This document shows, piece after piece, positions 33,881-43,133 of a DNA stretch of 64,000 nucleotides. A program made the position numbers and the translations under genes. Origin of the DNA: Geodermatophilus obscurus DSM 43160 (GTDB taxonomy: Bacteria; Actinomycetota; Actinomycetes; Mycobacteriales; Geodermatophilaceae); contig NC_013757.1 in NCBI RefSeq assembly GCF_000025345.1, positions 744,001 through 808,000 on the forward strand, read 5' to 3'. The notes beneath the pieces are model-generated. The model was not told where the DNA came from. It was given only the letters and a program-made list of their open reading frames with translations, and searched no databases. The first letter of the stretch is position 1, and each line of letters starts with the position of its first letter.

Positions 33881-34222
33881 ATGCCAACAGAAGAAATCAA
33901 GAAGTATGACGTTGCCTACTACGGCGGTGGTATGAATGCGTCGAACTACGCGTATAGAGCAATCATAGGTATGCGAAGAGACGACGGTAGTCTTATCGGT
34001 GCAGCATATTTTCATCGTAGCGCTACGACAATGCCCAGCTCCGACAGTGTTGGCCCCCCGGCTGGCTATATTTCTTGCCACTACCTGGCGGAGGACTACC
34101 CGCGCGTCATTGATCTAGTTCGCAATGAGAAGCCGATTTACGTGACCTTCACGGCTGGGGGCTGGGACATAGCAAGTATTGAGACGTCGCTCGAGCCTAT
34201 CGGTGAGGGTGAGCCGGCTTAG
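33881..34222 (+). CDS. orphan hypothetical protein, AT-richer
   Basis: 113 residues from the ATG at 33881, with GAGGGAG upstream; in-frame upstream codons look non-coding. Beta-rich with many Tyr and Ser (KKYDVAYYGGGMNASNYAYR, then DIASIETSLEPIGEGEPA). The codon use is far less GC-biased than its neighbours, a sign of separate origin. No family recognised. Confidence 0.6.
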   Translation: MPTEEIKKYDVAYYGGGMNASNYAYRAIIGMRRDDGSLIGAAYFHRSATTMPSSDSVGPPAGYISCHYLAEDYPRVIDLVRNEKPIYVTFTAGGWDIASIETSLEPIGEGEPA

Positions 34223-34310
34223 TTGGGGGAACCTCCCGAACGACGCCGCGTCCTGCATCGCTTGAGCGGCGCAGACCTTGCCCACACCAAGCAGGGCCTG
34301 AGGACGGCGC

Positions 34311-34335
34311 TGACGTCATCTTGCAGATGACGTCA
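34311..34335. terminator. perfect 11-bp hairpin
   Basis: TGACGTCATCT, 3-nt loop, AGATGACGTCA. It lies directly beside the IS terminus at 34337 and about 90 bp after the orphan gene; it could terminate that gene or be part of the IS target region. Confidence 0.5.
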
Positions 34336-34336
34336 T

Positions 34337-34520
34337 TGAGCCATTCCCAGTAACGGCTTCGCTGCCCGGTGATCATGTGGTGCGGCCGTGCACGTGGTGG
34401 AGTAGGACGAGGGCTGCGGCGGTAATCGCGCCGATACGCCAGGGGCAGAGGCTGACCCGGCGCAGCGCCTTGAACGTCGTCTTGAGCAGGAAGTTGCCGC
34501 GTTCGGCCGGAGCGCGGCTC
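34337..34520 (-). pseudogene. 3' end of an IS5-type element, inverted copy of 13.5-13.7 kb
   Basis: The minus strand reads RAPAERGNFLLKTTFKALRR V-S-L-C-P-W-R-I-G-A-I-T-A-A-A-L-V-L-L-H-H-V-H-G-R-T-T, then a stop. The terminus, read on the plus strand, begins TGAGCCATTCCCAGTAACG at 34337. This matches the end at 13736 in inverse orientation. The transposase 5' part is absent. Confidence 0.7.
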
Positions 34521-34601
34521 CCTTCCACTCTTGAAGATCGCTTTCGGATGACAGCGGCTTGGCTGCCGTAAGTCGTCGCTGATGCGAGCAAGCCGGTCTG
34601 G

Positions 34602-34813
34602 GTGACTGAGGAGTTCGTGCCCGAGGTGCTGTGGAGCGGGTCGCTCCGCTACTGGCGCGGCCGGGTCGTCGTCATCGCCATCCAGGGCGCGGAGCGATCG
34701 ATGATCGCGCTGCGGTGGCCGGGATCGTGTCCGTGCTTAAGACCGGCTTCACATGGAGCCACGACCCACCAGCCTGGTCGACGCTGCTCGGAGGGGAGCT
34801 ACTGGCGTCGTGA
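34602..34813 (+). pseudogene. IS5-family transposase N-terminal fragment, frameshifted
   Basis: GTG at 34602: V-T-E-E-F-V-P-E-V-L-W, then a shift into the frame at 34631 (E-R-V-A-P-L-L-A-R-P). It continues RRHRHPGRGAIDDRAAVAGI then V-S-V-L-K-T-G-F-T-W, the conserved start of IS5-type transposases. Ends near 34813. Possibly the other end of the element whose 3' end is at 34337-34520, rearranged. Confidence 0.6.
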
Positions 34814-34919
34814 GGCCCGGCCCTGTGAGGTACATGGGAGCACGCTGAGACATGCCTATGAGAGTGAGTCAGGGAGGCGTTGGCCGCAGCCGATGCAACA
34901 ATGGTTATCAGGACACGAA

Positions 34920-36716
34920 CTATTGGACCGACCACTCACCGCTTGGCGTAGCCACGGACGTATCCTGGTTGAAAGCCAGTGATTTCAGTAGCCGCTGATA
35001 GCCGTTAGGGTTATAGAGATCGGCCCAGTGAAACTTTTTGAGTCGATCGGGTACTTCGCAGGGCTCAAGGCGAACTGGAATCAGGAAGATCGAGTTTGGG
35101 GGCTGCTCGTCGGCAACATCCAGGGCGTACTTGAGCTCCTTTTGCACATAGCCCGTCTTGGTGATTGAGGCCTGCGACAGGCAGGCGAGTACATACTGGC
35201 AGGTGCGGATAGCCTTCCTGATTTCGCTCTCCCAGTCCTGTCCGGGCAGCAACTCCTCCTCGTCGAACCAACATGGAACTCCGTCACCCCTCAATCGGAG
35301 ATACAAGTCGCGAACTCGCTCCTTATCCCCGGATGAGTGACAGAGGAACGCTTTCCCGTAGTCCCGGGCGGGTGCGCCTACGTATTTTGGCGAGCTTACG
35401 GAGGCGTCGAGCTCTTCTAGCAGCCGGTCAACCGCATCAAAGTTGCGGCGCGCCAGATAGGGTTTGCTTCTCAGTGCTAGCAGAAACTCGCGTGCAGTCT
35501 CCCTGAGGTTCTCGTCGTCTTCGGTCTCCAGGGCCTCGCGCAACTGGCCGATGAACTCCGCCTGCTGATCCAGCGTCAGATGTGCCGCGCCGATCGCCGA
35601 GCCCAGGCGGAGCAGGTACGCGAACGGGACCGTGGGAGGCTTCGGCAGGGGGTCGGGCAACGGGCGGCGGTCCTGCGCCGCGTCCCGGATAGCGTCGAGG
35701 AGTGCCATGCCTTCGGCCAGCGTGCGGTGCCGGTAGTCCGCGATCCGTACATCGGCGACAGGTGTGAGGTGGAGATCCTTTATGTCGCCGATAAGCACCG
35801 GGAGGATCGGCAGGCCCAGGGCCCGCGCATAGGACAGCTCGGCCACACAGGGCTTCGAGGCCAGGGAGTGGTCGGACAGGACAAACAGGAAGACGTCGCA
35901 CTCCCGGATCTGCTGCAGGACTTCCTGCCACCACCGGTCTCCACCCTGGAGGTCCCGGTCCGCCCACACCGAGAGGCTCGCCCGATCCAGGTACACGACG
36001 AGGTCCCGGACCGCGACCTCGTCCTGCCGGGAGTAGCTGACGAACAGCCGCACAGGGGTTTCGCGGGCCGTCGAATCGGCGAGCAGCCGGTCGACCGCCT
36101 GGGCGTTGCGGTGAGTGATGTCCTGTCTCCTGCGGAGGGCACGCAACAGCTCGCGGGCGTCGTCCCTGACCCCTTCGTCGTCCTCCGTCTCCAGGACCTC
36201 GCGCAGTTGACGGATGAAGTCCCCCTGCTGGTCGGGTGTCAGCTGCTCCGCTCGGATAGCCGTCCCGAGCCGGAGCAGGTACTCGAACGGGACCGAGGGT
36301 GGCTCCGGCAGGGGCTCGGGCAGCCGACCTCGCTCGCTCGCGGCCTGCTGGATGGCGTTGAGCAGCTCCACCGCGTGGGCCAGCGTCCGCTCCTGGTAGT
36401 CGACCACCTTCATGTCGGCGACCGGGGTGACCCGGAGGTTGCCCACGGGGCCGACCTGCACCGGCACGATCGGCAGACCCAGCGCTCGTGCGTAGGACAA
36501 CTCGGCCAGGCACACCTTGGAGGCCAGGGACCTGTGGGATAGGAGGAACAGGAACACGTCGCACTGACGGATCCGGCGCAGGATGTCCTGCCACCAGGGG
36601 TCGCCACCCCGGAGCTCCTGGTCGTGCCACACCGACAGGTGAGCCCGTTCGAGGTCTGAGACCAGCTCCTGAACCGCAGTCTCGTCCTTGCGCGAGTAGC
36701 TGACGAACAGCCACAC
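34920..36716 (-). CDS. protein with three TIR domains
   Basis: 598 residues from a GTG at 36716 behind GGAGGTG. TIR1 (residues 1-~120: LFVSYSRKDETAVQELVSDL) and TIR2 (222-~345: LFVSYSRQDEVAVRDLVVYL) are close paralogues. Each is followed by a ~100-residue helical module (P-x-V-P-F-x-Y-L-L-R-L-G-x-A-I), so a ~220-residue unit has duplicated. TIR3 (454-~580: AFLCHSSGDKERVRDLYLRL) is a different TIR class. The Glu expected for NAD cleavage is present in each (E72, E293, E527). TIR domains act in anti-phage and stress signalling as NADases or adaptors. It lies next to the relaxase and other defence genes; no TPR, STING or SIR2-like sensor partner is adjacent. Confidence 0.85.
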   Translation of the reverse strand: MWLFVSYSRKDETAVQELVSDLERAHLSVWHDQELRGGDPWWQDILRRIRQCDVFLFLLSHRSLASKVCLAELSYARALGLPIVPVQVGPVGNLRVTPVADMKVVDYQERTLAHAVELLNAIQQAASERGRLPEPLPEPPSVPFEYLLRLGTAIRAEQLTPDQQGDFIRQLREVLETEDDEGVRDDARELLRALRRRQDITHRNAQAVDRLLADSTARETPVRLFVSYSRQDEVAVRDLVVYLDRASLSVWADRDLQGGDRWWQEVLQQIRECDVFLFVLSDHSLASKPCVAELSYARALGLPILPVLIGDIKDLHLTPVADVRIADYRHRTLAEGMALLDAIRDAAQDRRPLPDPLPKPPTVPFAYLLRLGSAIGAAHLTLDQQAEFIGQLREALETEDDENLRETAREFLLALRSKPYLARRNFDAVDRLLEELDASVSSPKYVGAPARDYGKAFLCHSSGDKERVRDLYLRLRGDGVPCWFDEEELLPGQDWESEIRKAIRTCQYVLACLSQASITKTGYVQKELKYALDVADEQPPNSIFLIPVRLEPCEVPDRLKKFHWADLYNPNGYQRLLKSLAFNQDTSVATPSGEWSVQ

Positions 36717-36834
36717 GGGCCCACCTCCGCCGCGCCAATAGCACCGGCTTTCATGATGAGACCGACCCAGCCCTCCTGATACTCCTTCGCCCCGTGCCTA
36801 CTCAGCGGGCTCCTCCGCACCGCAAGGCGAACCC

Positions 36835-39800
36835 CTAACGGGAATGGTGCAGGTCAGGTCGTGTGCCATGCGATGGCCGTCCCGTAAGACCCGTCCGATG
36901 ACGATCCTCGGATGGGGGCGTCAACCGGGACGTCCGTTGGGGGCCAGTCGTGGCCCCGCGAGGCGCTGCAGTGATCGGTTCGGTGTCGAGCACGGCCCTG
37001 TGGACGGTGCCGGGCGGCACGCCGAGGACTTCGGTGACCCGGTCGATGTGGGCCAGCCACCGGCCCGGCGGTAGAGCGACGATGACGGCGGCCGCGTCGC
37101 GCAGCGCAGTGTGGATGTCCGAGGGGCTCCGGTCGTGCGCAGCCGGGGTGAGTCGTGCGTCGAGCAGGCTGTCGGCGAGGCTGCTCGAGGTGTCGACGGC
37201 CGTCCGCAGCGCGGTGGGGCCGTCGCGGTGGAGGAGGTCGGCCGGGTCCAGCCCGTCGGGGAGGGCGAGTCGTCGCGGGTCGTCGCCGCGGGTGGTGAGC
37301 TGCCAGTAGATGCGCTCGGCTGCTTGTCGTCCGGGTGGGTCGTTGTCGGTGGCCACGAGAATGCCGGGCCCGTCGCCGCCGCGGATGTAGGGGCGGAGCA
37401 GGTCGGCTTGCCGGTCGGTGAGGGCGGTGCCGAGGGTGGCGACGCCGACGGTCTGCCCGGCACCGGCCAGGGCGAGGGCGAGGGCGTCCAGCGGTCCCTC
37501 GACGAGGGCTGGGGTGGCATCTGCGGTCAGGGCGGCTCGGGCCTCGTGGAGGCCGAACAGGTGCTCGCCTTTCCGGTACAGGTCGGTACCCGGGGTGTTG
37601 AGGTACTTGGGCCCAGCGGGTCCGTCGTGGGGTGCGGTGGGATTGCGGCGGGCGATGAAGCCGACGACGGTGCCCTGGAGGTCGTGGATGGGGAAGGTGA
37701 GCCGGTCCCGGAACCGATCGATCAGCGCTCCGGTGCGGGCGCACTGAGCCAAGCCGGCAGCGAGGAGCTCGTCCTCGGTCGCGCCGAGGCCGCGCAGGTG
37801 GTCGACGAGCGCGGTCCAGCCGGCGGGGGCGTAGCCGGGGCTGAACCGCGGATCGGCGGTGAGGTCGGTACCCAGCCGCTCGCGCAGGTAGCCCGGTGCC
37901 CACGAGGTGACGTAGCGGTCGGTGAAGAATGCGGCGGCCTGAGTGTTGAGCGCGATCAGCCGGTCGCGAGGGACGGCGGCGGTGGCCCAGAAGTGCTGCT
38001 CGAGCAGGTAGTCCGCGTCGTCGCCGGCATCGACTGCGCCGGTGGAGGTAATCGGGTTCGGGGTGGAGAACCGCGGCGCGGCTGCCAGGGGAAGGGTGTC
38101 GTAGTCGGGGTCGAATGGCACGTCCTCGTCGCCGGACAGCACGCCCGCCGGGTGGACGGTGGCGGTCGTGGAGGCGTCCACGGGCGGCAACAGGTGCGCG
38201 TCGTCGGGTGGCTGCAGGTCGGCCGGCAGCGGCTCGAGGACGTCGATCGGTGCGGGGTCGGTTAGTGCGGCGACACGGAACACCAGGGCCTCGGCGACCT
38301 CGTCGCCGGCCGGGTCGGCAGTCACCGTCGCAGGCAGGCCGGCGATGGCGGCGCCGAGCAGGTCGGCGGGGGCCCAACCGGCGCGGATGCCGGTGGTGAC
38401 CGCAGCGACCAGCGCCGGCCAGGCCGGGGCGCCGAGCATGGGCTGAGTCCGCTCGGCGGGCAGGAGCCCGAAGAGGACGGCGCACCACTCCGGGCGCAAC
38501 GCTCCGGCGGCAGGGCCAATGGGAGGCACGGTCACGGGGGCCAGGTGGGGTGCGAGCCGCCACCACAGGGCGGCAGCGGGCAGGTCGTCGGGCAGTGGCC
38601 GCTGGGCGGCGACGGCGGCGAACAGACCGGCGGCGTCCAGGCCGGCCCGGTCGGCTGCGGTGAGTTGCTCGGCCAGGGCCGGCCAGTGGGTGTCGCGGCG
38701 GATACGGGGGTCGAGGCTGTCGGCCAGGGCCGCCCACACCGACCGGCCCGCGGTGGGGGTGACGGCGAGGGCCTGGTCGAGCTGGGCTTGGTGGCTCCGT
38801 TCGGCGGTCGGAAACCGCGGCGGTCCAGTGGGTCGCCGGTCGTCGGCCGGGATGTCCGTGGCGGCGCGCCAGACGGCGAGGTCCGCGCGCAGGGAGGCTC
38901 GGTCGTCGGCCAGCAGGGAGCGGGCCCAGCCGGGTGCGGTGGCCGGTGTCATGGTCGCGGCCGTGGCGGCGACCCGGGCTGCGCAGTCGGTGAGGAGAGC
39001 GGCGCGGGCGGCCAGGTAGGGGCCCCAGTGCGGATCCTCGGCCAGCGCAGCGGGGACGGCGGGCAACCATGGCAGCGGACCGGGCGGGCCGGTGGCGGGC
39101 AGCCGCCAGTCCAGGACGGCGGTGGGGTCGGCGGCGCTGTCCAGTTCCCGCATCCCGGCGGCAGTGGTCAGCGCGGCGACGGGGTCGGTGTCGGAGAGGG
39201 CCAGCAGCGCCAGGTGCCCGCGCAGGGTCGGCCAGGCCGGCGCGGCGGTCAGCCCGGGCCGGAGGTACTCGGCGGCGCCCTCCAGTTCTTCTGCAACTTC
39301 CGGTCCGAGGCGGTGCTCGGCGGCGAAGCGCAGCGCGTCGGCGTACCGGACGGCGGCGGTGCGCAGCTGCCCGGCCGGGTCGGCCAGTGCCCGGCGGGCG
39401 CCGGTGGCCGAGGCCTGAGCGTCGTCGCGGGCCAGCATGGCCACCAGCAGGTCGGTCGCGGTCGGCGGGTGCACGGCGGCGGGGGTGATGATGCTGTGCG
39501 GATCGCCGTCCCCGACGGTGGAGAGGTAGAGGTGGTTGGCGCTGCGGCCGCGGGAGAGCGCGACGTAGAGCAGTTGCCGGCTCTCGGCCCCGGTCAGCAC
39601 GGTGTGGCAGGTGTCGGCGGTGACGCCCTGGGCGCCGTGCACGGTAGCCGCGTAGCCCAGCCGCACGTGCTCGCCGACGTAGGCTGCCGGCAGGGTGAGT
39701 CGTCGCTTGGTGCCGGTGTGGACGACGGCGAGGGCGCCGTCGCCACCGACGGCGTGCACGGTGAAGCGGTCGCCGTTCTTCACCCAGTCGCTGGCGCCCA

Positions 39801-42348
39801 GCGGCAGGGTCCGGTCGTTGCGGCGAGTGATCACGGCATCGCCCGCGCCGGCCCGGGTGCCGTCGGCCAGGACGACCTCGGGGCCCGGTGGGCCGGGGGA
39901 GTGGACCAGCCGGTCAGCACGGGCCCGCTCGTTCAGCCGCGCCACGACCTCGCGGGTGGCCGCCAGCAGCAGTGCGTCCTTGCCGGCGGCGCGGTCGGCG
40001 GCCCACGCGGCATAGGCCTGCTCGGCGCAGGTGACTAGATCCCCGACGTGCACCCGGCCGACGTCGAGGTAGAAGCCCAGCCCGGTGGTGTCACCATCGC
40101 GGAGGGCGACGGTGGCCGCAGCCTCGGCCGGTTCGGCGAAGCGCACCAGCTGGGTGAGCGTCACCGCGCCGTGCGTGGCGGCGATCTCGCCCAGCACCCC
40201 CCCGGCGGCCACCGCGGTCAGCTGCTGCGGATCGCCGACCAGTCGGACGCTGCCGCCGCGCCTCAGGATGTGCTCCACGGCACGGGCCAGCTCCACGGTG
40301 CCGGCCATGCCGGCCTCGTCGACGACGACCAGCGTGCCCGGCCCGATGCCGGCCACCCAGTCGGGCGGTGTGCCTGCGTCAAGGGACCAGCTCAGCTTGG
40401 CCAGGGTGTCGCAGCGGCCAGCCAGGGCAGAGCGCAGCACGGCGGCCGCGACCGCGGAGGGGGCCAGCCCGAGCACCGTCCCGCCACCGGCGGTCCAGGC
40501 TCGGGCCAGGGTCGCCAGCGCGGTGGTCTTCCCGGCCCCGGCCGGAGCAACAGCCAACTGCACCCGGGCGCCGCTGCCAGCCAGATCGCGGACCAGCTGC
40601 GCCTGCCCGGGGTTGAGCTCGGTGCCGTTAGCGGTGGCCTCCAGCAGCGCCAGCTCGACGACGGCCGGGTCCGCGCGGCGCCCATCCGTGCGCCCGGCGG
40701 CCGTGACCAGCAGAGCCTCGGCGTCCAGCACCGCCCGGCTGGTGTAGCGCTGGGCGCCGGCGACGGTGTAGACGCTGGCGCCGTCCGAGCGGCGCAGCTC
40801 CGGTGGCTCGACCACCGCATCCGGTGCCCCCAGCGGAACGGACAGCGCGGGGGACAGCGCCGTCTCGGTCACCCGGGACACCGCGCGGTCGACGTCGCCG
40901 GGGGCCAGGCCGGCGGCGCGCACCAATCGCTCGGCCTCGGCGCACACGTGCCAGAACTGCCAGCTCGCCCGTTGCCCGCTCACCGTCGCCAGCACCGTGG
41001 CCGCAGCCGATCGGACCCAGACTTCGGGGACACCGGACGGGCGCGGCGCCGGAGCCCGGCCCAGTACGCGGTCGAGCATGGCGGCCAGGTCCGACGGGCT
41101 CCCGAGGACGCCCAGGGCCTGCTTCCGCCAGGCCGCCCGCTGCTCGGCCAGCGAGCGCGGCTCGTGCTTGGCCTCCCGCGTCTCCAACGTGGCCTGCTGG
41201 GCGAGCGCGATCGCCTCACTCGTCGTCGGCGGCCGGCCGTGCTCGGCCTGGAAGCCAGCCGCCAGCTGCCCGCGACGGACGTCGATCGCCTGCCGCCGCG
41301 AGGACCAGGTGGTGAGCAACCCGGAGTCGACACCGACGACCTCGCGGACCGTCCGCTTGCCCGGCTCCCGGCCCGGGCGCTCGGCGAAGTGCACTCCCAG
41401 CCCCGCGACCAGGTGGGCCTCCAGCCGGGTGTTGTAGTGCTCCGAGGCGGCGACGTTGGCCTTGTACAGCACCCGTCCGTCCACGGCTCGCCACCGCCCG
41501 TCGTCGGTCTGCACCTTGTTGCTCACCGCCACGTGGGTGTGCAGATCCGGATCCCCAGCGCGCGAGTCGCGGTGGGTGAACACCGCCGCGATCAGCCCGG
41601 TGGTCTCCACCTGCCGCGCCCCGCCGGCGCCCAGCCGGGTGAAGCAGGCATGCTTTTCCAGCCAGGCCAGGGTGTCGGCGACCGCGGCGGCGTGGGCGGT
41701 CTCGACCCGCTCGGCCACCTCCCGCGGCGCCAGCGCCCACAGCGCCGAGACCGACTTCACCGGGGAGAAGGTCAGGTCGTAGCCGGCCACCGCGCGGGTC
41801 GCCAGCCGGGAGGCCCGGGCGAGGAACCCCGACAGCTCGCGGGCGTCGGCCGGCGGTCGGCCGTAGGCCTCGGTGAACATCCCGCGCGCAACCTCGCCAC
41901 GGATGCGGGCCCGCTCCGGCTCGGGCAGAGACGCATCGCGCGGACGTCCACGTGCGGCGTTGATCGCGGCGAACTCCTGCGCGCAGCGAGCGCGGAGGCC
42001 GTCGGCAGGCGCGGGGTAGACCAGGAACGGCAGGCCGAGGGCTCCCGCGGCCCGCGCCTGCTCCGCCGTCCGCCCGGCGGCCCGGGCCTGGGCCTCCAAG
42101 CGCCCGGCGTCGGGATGGCGCCCCCTGCCGAACAGCGCCTGCATCTGCGCCTCGGCGACCGGCTGCCCGGTAGACACCCCGCTCAGGCCGGCCAGGCCAC
42201 CGCCAGCCCAGACGCCGGGGGATTCACCCCGCTGGGAGTAGTAGTCCCCTAGACCGGCCAGGCCCCGCTCGGTGGCATCCATTGCCGCCACCTGCCGCGT
42301 CAGGTACGTGTACCCGTCACCCGCGGTCAGCTTGTGCAGCGACATCAC
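36835..42348 (-). CDS. MobF-type relaxase-helicase fused to a primase-like domain
   Basis: 1,837 residues (GTG at 42348, ATG next codon). Residues 1-~330 are a TrwC/TraI-type relaxase: tyrosines at 13, 15, 36 and 37, DLTFSPVKSVS at 191-201, and the three-His metal site (H259, H270, H272 in DPDLHTHVAVS). A RecD/TraI-like helicase follows, with Walker A near residue 600 (A-P-A-G-A-G-K-T-T) and VHGAQGVTAD...YVALSRGR near 900. The last ~400 residues are DnaG-like: DLQGTVVGFIARRN, LYRKGEHLFGLHEAR, and the Toprim pair V-E-G-P-L-D-A and A-T-D-N-D-x-x-G. It would nick at oriT, unwind and prime the transferred strand. No type IV secretion genes are present, so this is a mobilisable element or a fragment of one. 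Confidence 0.9.
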   Translation of the reverse strand: MMSLHKLTAGDGYTYLTRQVAAMDATERGLAGLGDYYSQRGESPGVWAGGGLAGLSGVSTGQPVAEAQMQALFGRGRHPDAGRLEAQARAAGRTAEQARAAGALGLPFLVYPAPADGLRARCAQEFAAINAARGRPRDASLPEPERARIRGEVARGMFTEAYGRPPADARELSGFLARASRLATRAVAGYDLTFSPVKSVSALWALAPREVAERVETAHAAAVADTLAWLEKHACFTRLGAGGARQVETTGLIAAVFTHRDSRAGDPDLHTHVAVSNKVQTDDGRWRAVDGRVLYKANVAASEHYNTRLEAHLVAGLGVHFAERPGREPGKRTVREVVGVDSGLLTTWSSRRQAIDVRRGQLAAGFQAEHGRPPTTSEAIALAQQATLETREAKHEPRSLAEQRAAWRKQALGVLGSPSDLAAMLDRVLGRAPAPRPSGVPEVWVRSAAATVLATVSGQRASWQFWHVCAEAERLVRAAGLAPGDVDRAVSRVTETALSPALSVPLGAPDAVVEPPELRRSDGASVYTVAGAQRYTSRAVLDAEALLVTAAGRTDGRRADPAVVELALLEATANGTELNPGQAQLVRDLAGSGARVQLAVAPAGAGKTTALATLARAWTAGGGTVLGLAPSAVAAAVLRSALAGRCDTLAKLSWSLDAGTPPDWVAGIGPGTLVVVDEAGMAGTVELARAVEHILRRGGSVRLVGDPQQLTAVAAGGVLGEIAATHGAVTLTQLVRFAEPAEAAATVALRDGDTTGLGFYLDVGRVHVGDLVTCAEQAYAAWAADRAAGKDALLLAATREVVARLNERARADRLVHSPGPPGPEVVLADGTRAGAGDAVITRRNDRTLPLGASDWVKNGDRFTVHAVGGDGALAVVHTGTKRRLTLPAAYVGEHVRLGYAATVHGAQGVTADTCHTVLTGAESRQLLYVALSRGRSANHLYLSTVGDGDPHSIITPAAVHPPTATDLLVAMLARDDAQASATGARRALADPAGQLRTAAVRYADALRFAAEHRLGPEVAEELEGAAEYLRPGLTAAPAWPTLRGHLALLALSDTDPVAALTTAAGMRELDSAADPTAVLDWRLPATGPPGPLPWLPAVPAALAEDPHWGPYLAARAALLTDCAARVAATAATMTPATAPGWARSLLADDRASLRADLAVWRAATDIPADDRRPTGPPRFPTAERSHQAQLDQALAVTPTAGRSVWAALADSLDPRIRRDTHWPALAEQLTAADRAGLDAAGLFAAVAAQRPLPDDLPAAALWWRLAPHLAPVTVPPIGPAAGALRPEWCAVLFGLLPAERTQPMLGAPAWPALVAAVTTGIRAGWAPADLLGAAIAGLPATVTADPAGDEVAEALVFRVAALTDPAPIDVLEPLPADLQPPDDAHLLPPVDASTTATVHPAGVLSGDEDVPFDPDYDTLPLAAAPRFSTPNPITSTGAVDAGDDADYLLEQHFWATAAVPRDRLIALNTQAAAFFTDRYVTSWAPGYLRERLGTDLTADPRFSPGYAPAGWTALVDHLRGLGATEDELLAAGLAQCARTGALIDRFRDRLTFPIHDLQGTVVGFIARRNPTAPHDGPAGPKYLNTPGTDLYRKGEHLFGLHEARAALTADATPALVEGPLDALALALAGAGQTVGVATLGTALTDRQADLLRPYIRGGDGPGILVATDNDPPGRQAAERIYWQLTTRGDDPRRLALPDGLDPADLLHRDGPTALRTAVDTSSSLADSLLDARLTPAAHDRSPSDIHTALRDAAAVIVALPPGRWLAHIDRVTEVLGVPPGTVHRAVLDTEPITAAPRGATTGPQRTSRLTPPSEDRHRTGLTGRPSHGTRPDLHHSR

Positions 42349-43133
42349 GGCCGCGGACGTTAGGAACGCGACCTCCGGTATCCCTTGCGTGGACCTCCTG
42401 TTCGGCGACCTCGTCTGTCGAGTGGGCTCACCTCGGGTTCGCCGCGACGCACCGCCGCCACGCGCAGCTTCTCGTGATGCGGCGAGCGAGGCTCGGAGGA
42501 GCTCCCCGCTCTCTCGGCAGAGACAACGACCCGGCCAGGCGATCCTCGGGGCCGCTTGCGTTGATCCCCATCGCAGAACAGCTCGGGCGTCCCTCCGGCG
42601 GGGGAGCCACTTGGCGGAAGGCCGCCGGACCTGTAGCGGAGGTCAGCAGCCCTACTCTCGGGCGCCGACTGCCGGCTTGACGACGCGGCCTCCGACCCCA
42701 CAGTGCATGAGGTGTGACGGCCCGCGATCTTGGTCGCTGCACCTACTGATGAGAACGTGTCGGGTGTCTGGCGACGCCGCGACTACTTGGTGCGGGCGAG
42801 CCCGTAAATGTATGGGCGGGGTCCTCAGGTGCCCCTGATTGCTGCCGTTGAACGAGTGGGTCTAAAGTCCTCGTAGAGGGCCATCCGGGCTCCTGTCGGC
42901 TATGCACCGGGAGAGGGCTCAACTTCATGCGGCCCGCAGCGAAGCGCCAGCCCCTCGGTCCTGGGCCGGCGACAGGTACTCGTGCGCTTGTAGTTCCTCG
43001 TCTATCCCACCCTGACCCGAGGACTGCGCTTCCCCCCTCGCCTGATCGTCTGACCAAATAAGACACCCGGCCCAGCACCCGGAGCGCTGCTCCCCTGCAG
43101 CTTGCGTTATTCACGGGTCTGGGCAGGTCGAAC
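42349..43133. other. 785 bp upstream of the relaxase, candidate oriT region
   Basis: No gene is convincing on either strand. Relaxase genes usually lie next to their nick site, and this is the only free stretch beside the gene. An imperfect inverted repeat sits near 42594-42642 (TCCGGCG with CGCCGGA around a 25-nt centre). I cannot identify a nick consensus. Confidence 0.35.

Noticed and set aside
36854-39070. Long open frame antisense-shifted within the relaxase gene (Arg/Pro/His-rich)
   Set aside because: Shadow of the relaxase frame: low-complexity basic composition and no motifs, while the 1,837-residue frame has full catalytic motifs.
40048-42252. 734-codon plus-strand frame opposite the relaxase N-terminal half
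   Set aside because: Gly/Gln/Arg-rich antisense shadow caused by high GC in the third position of the real gene.
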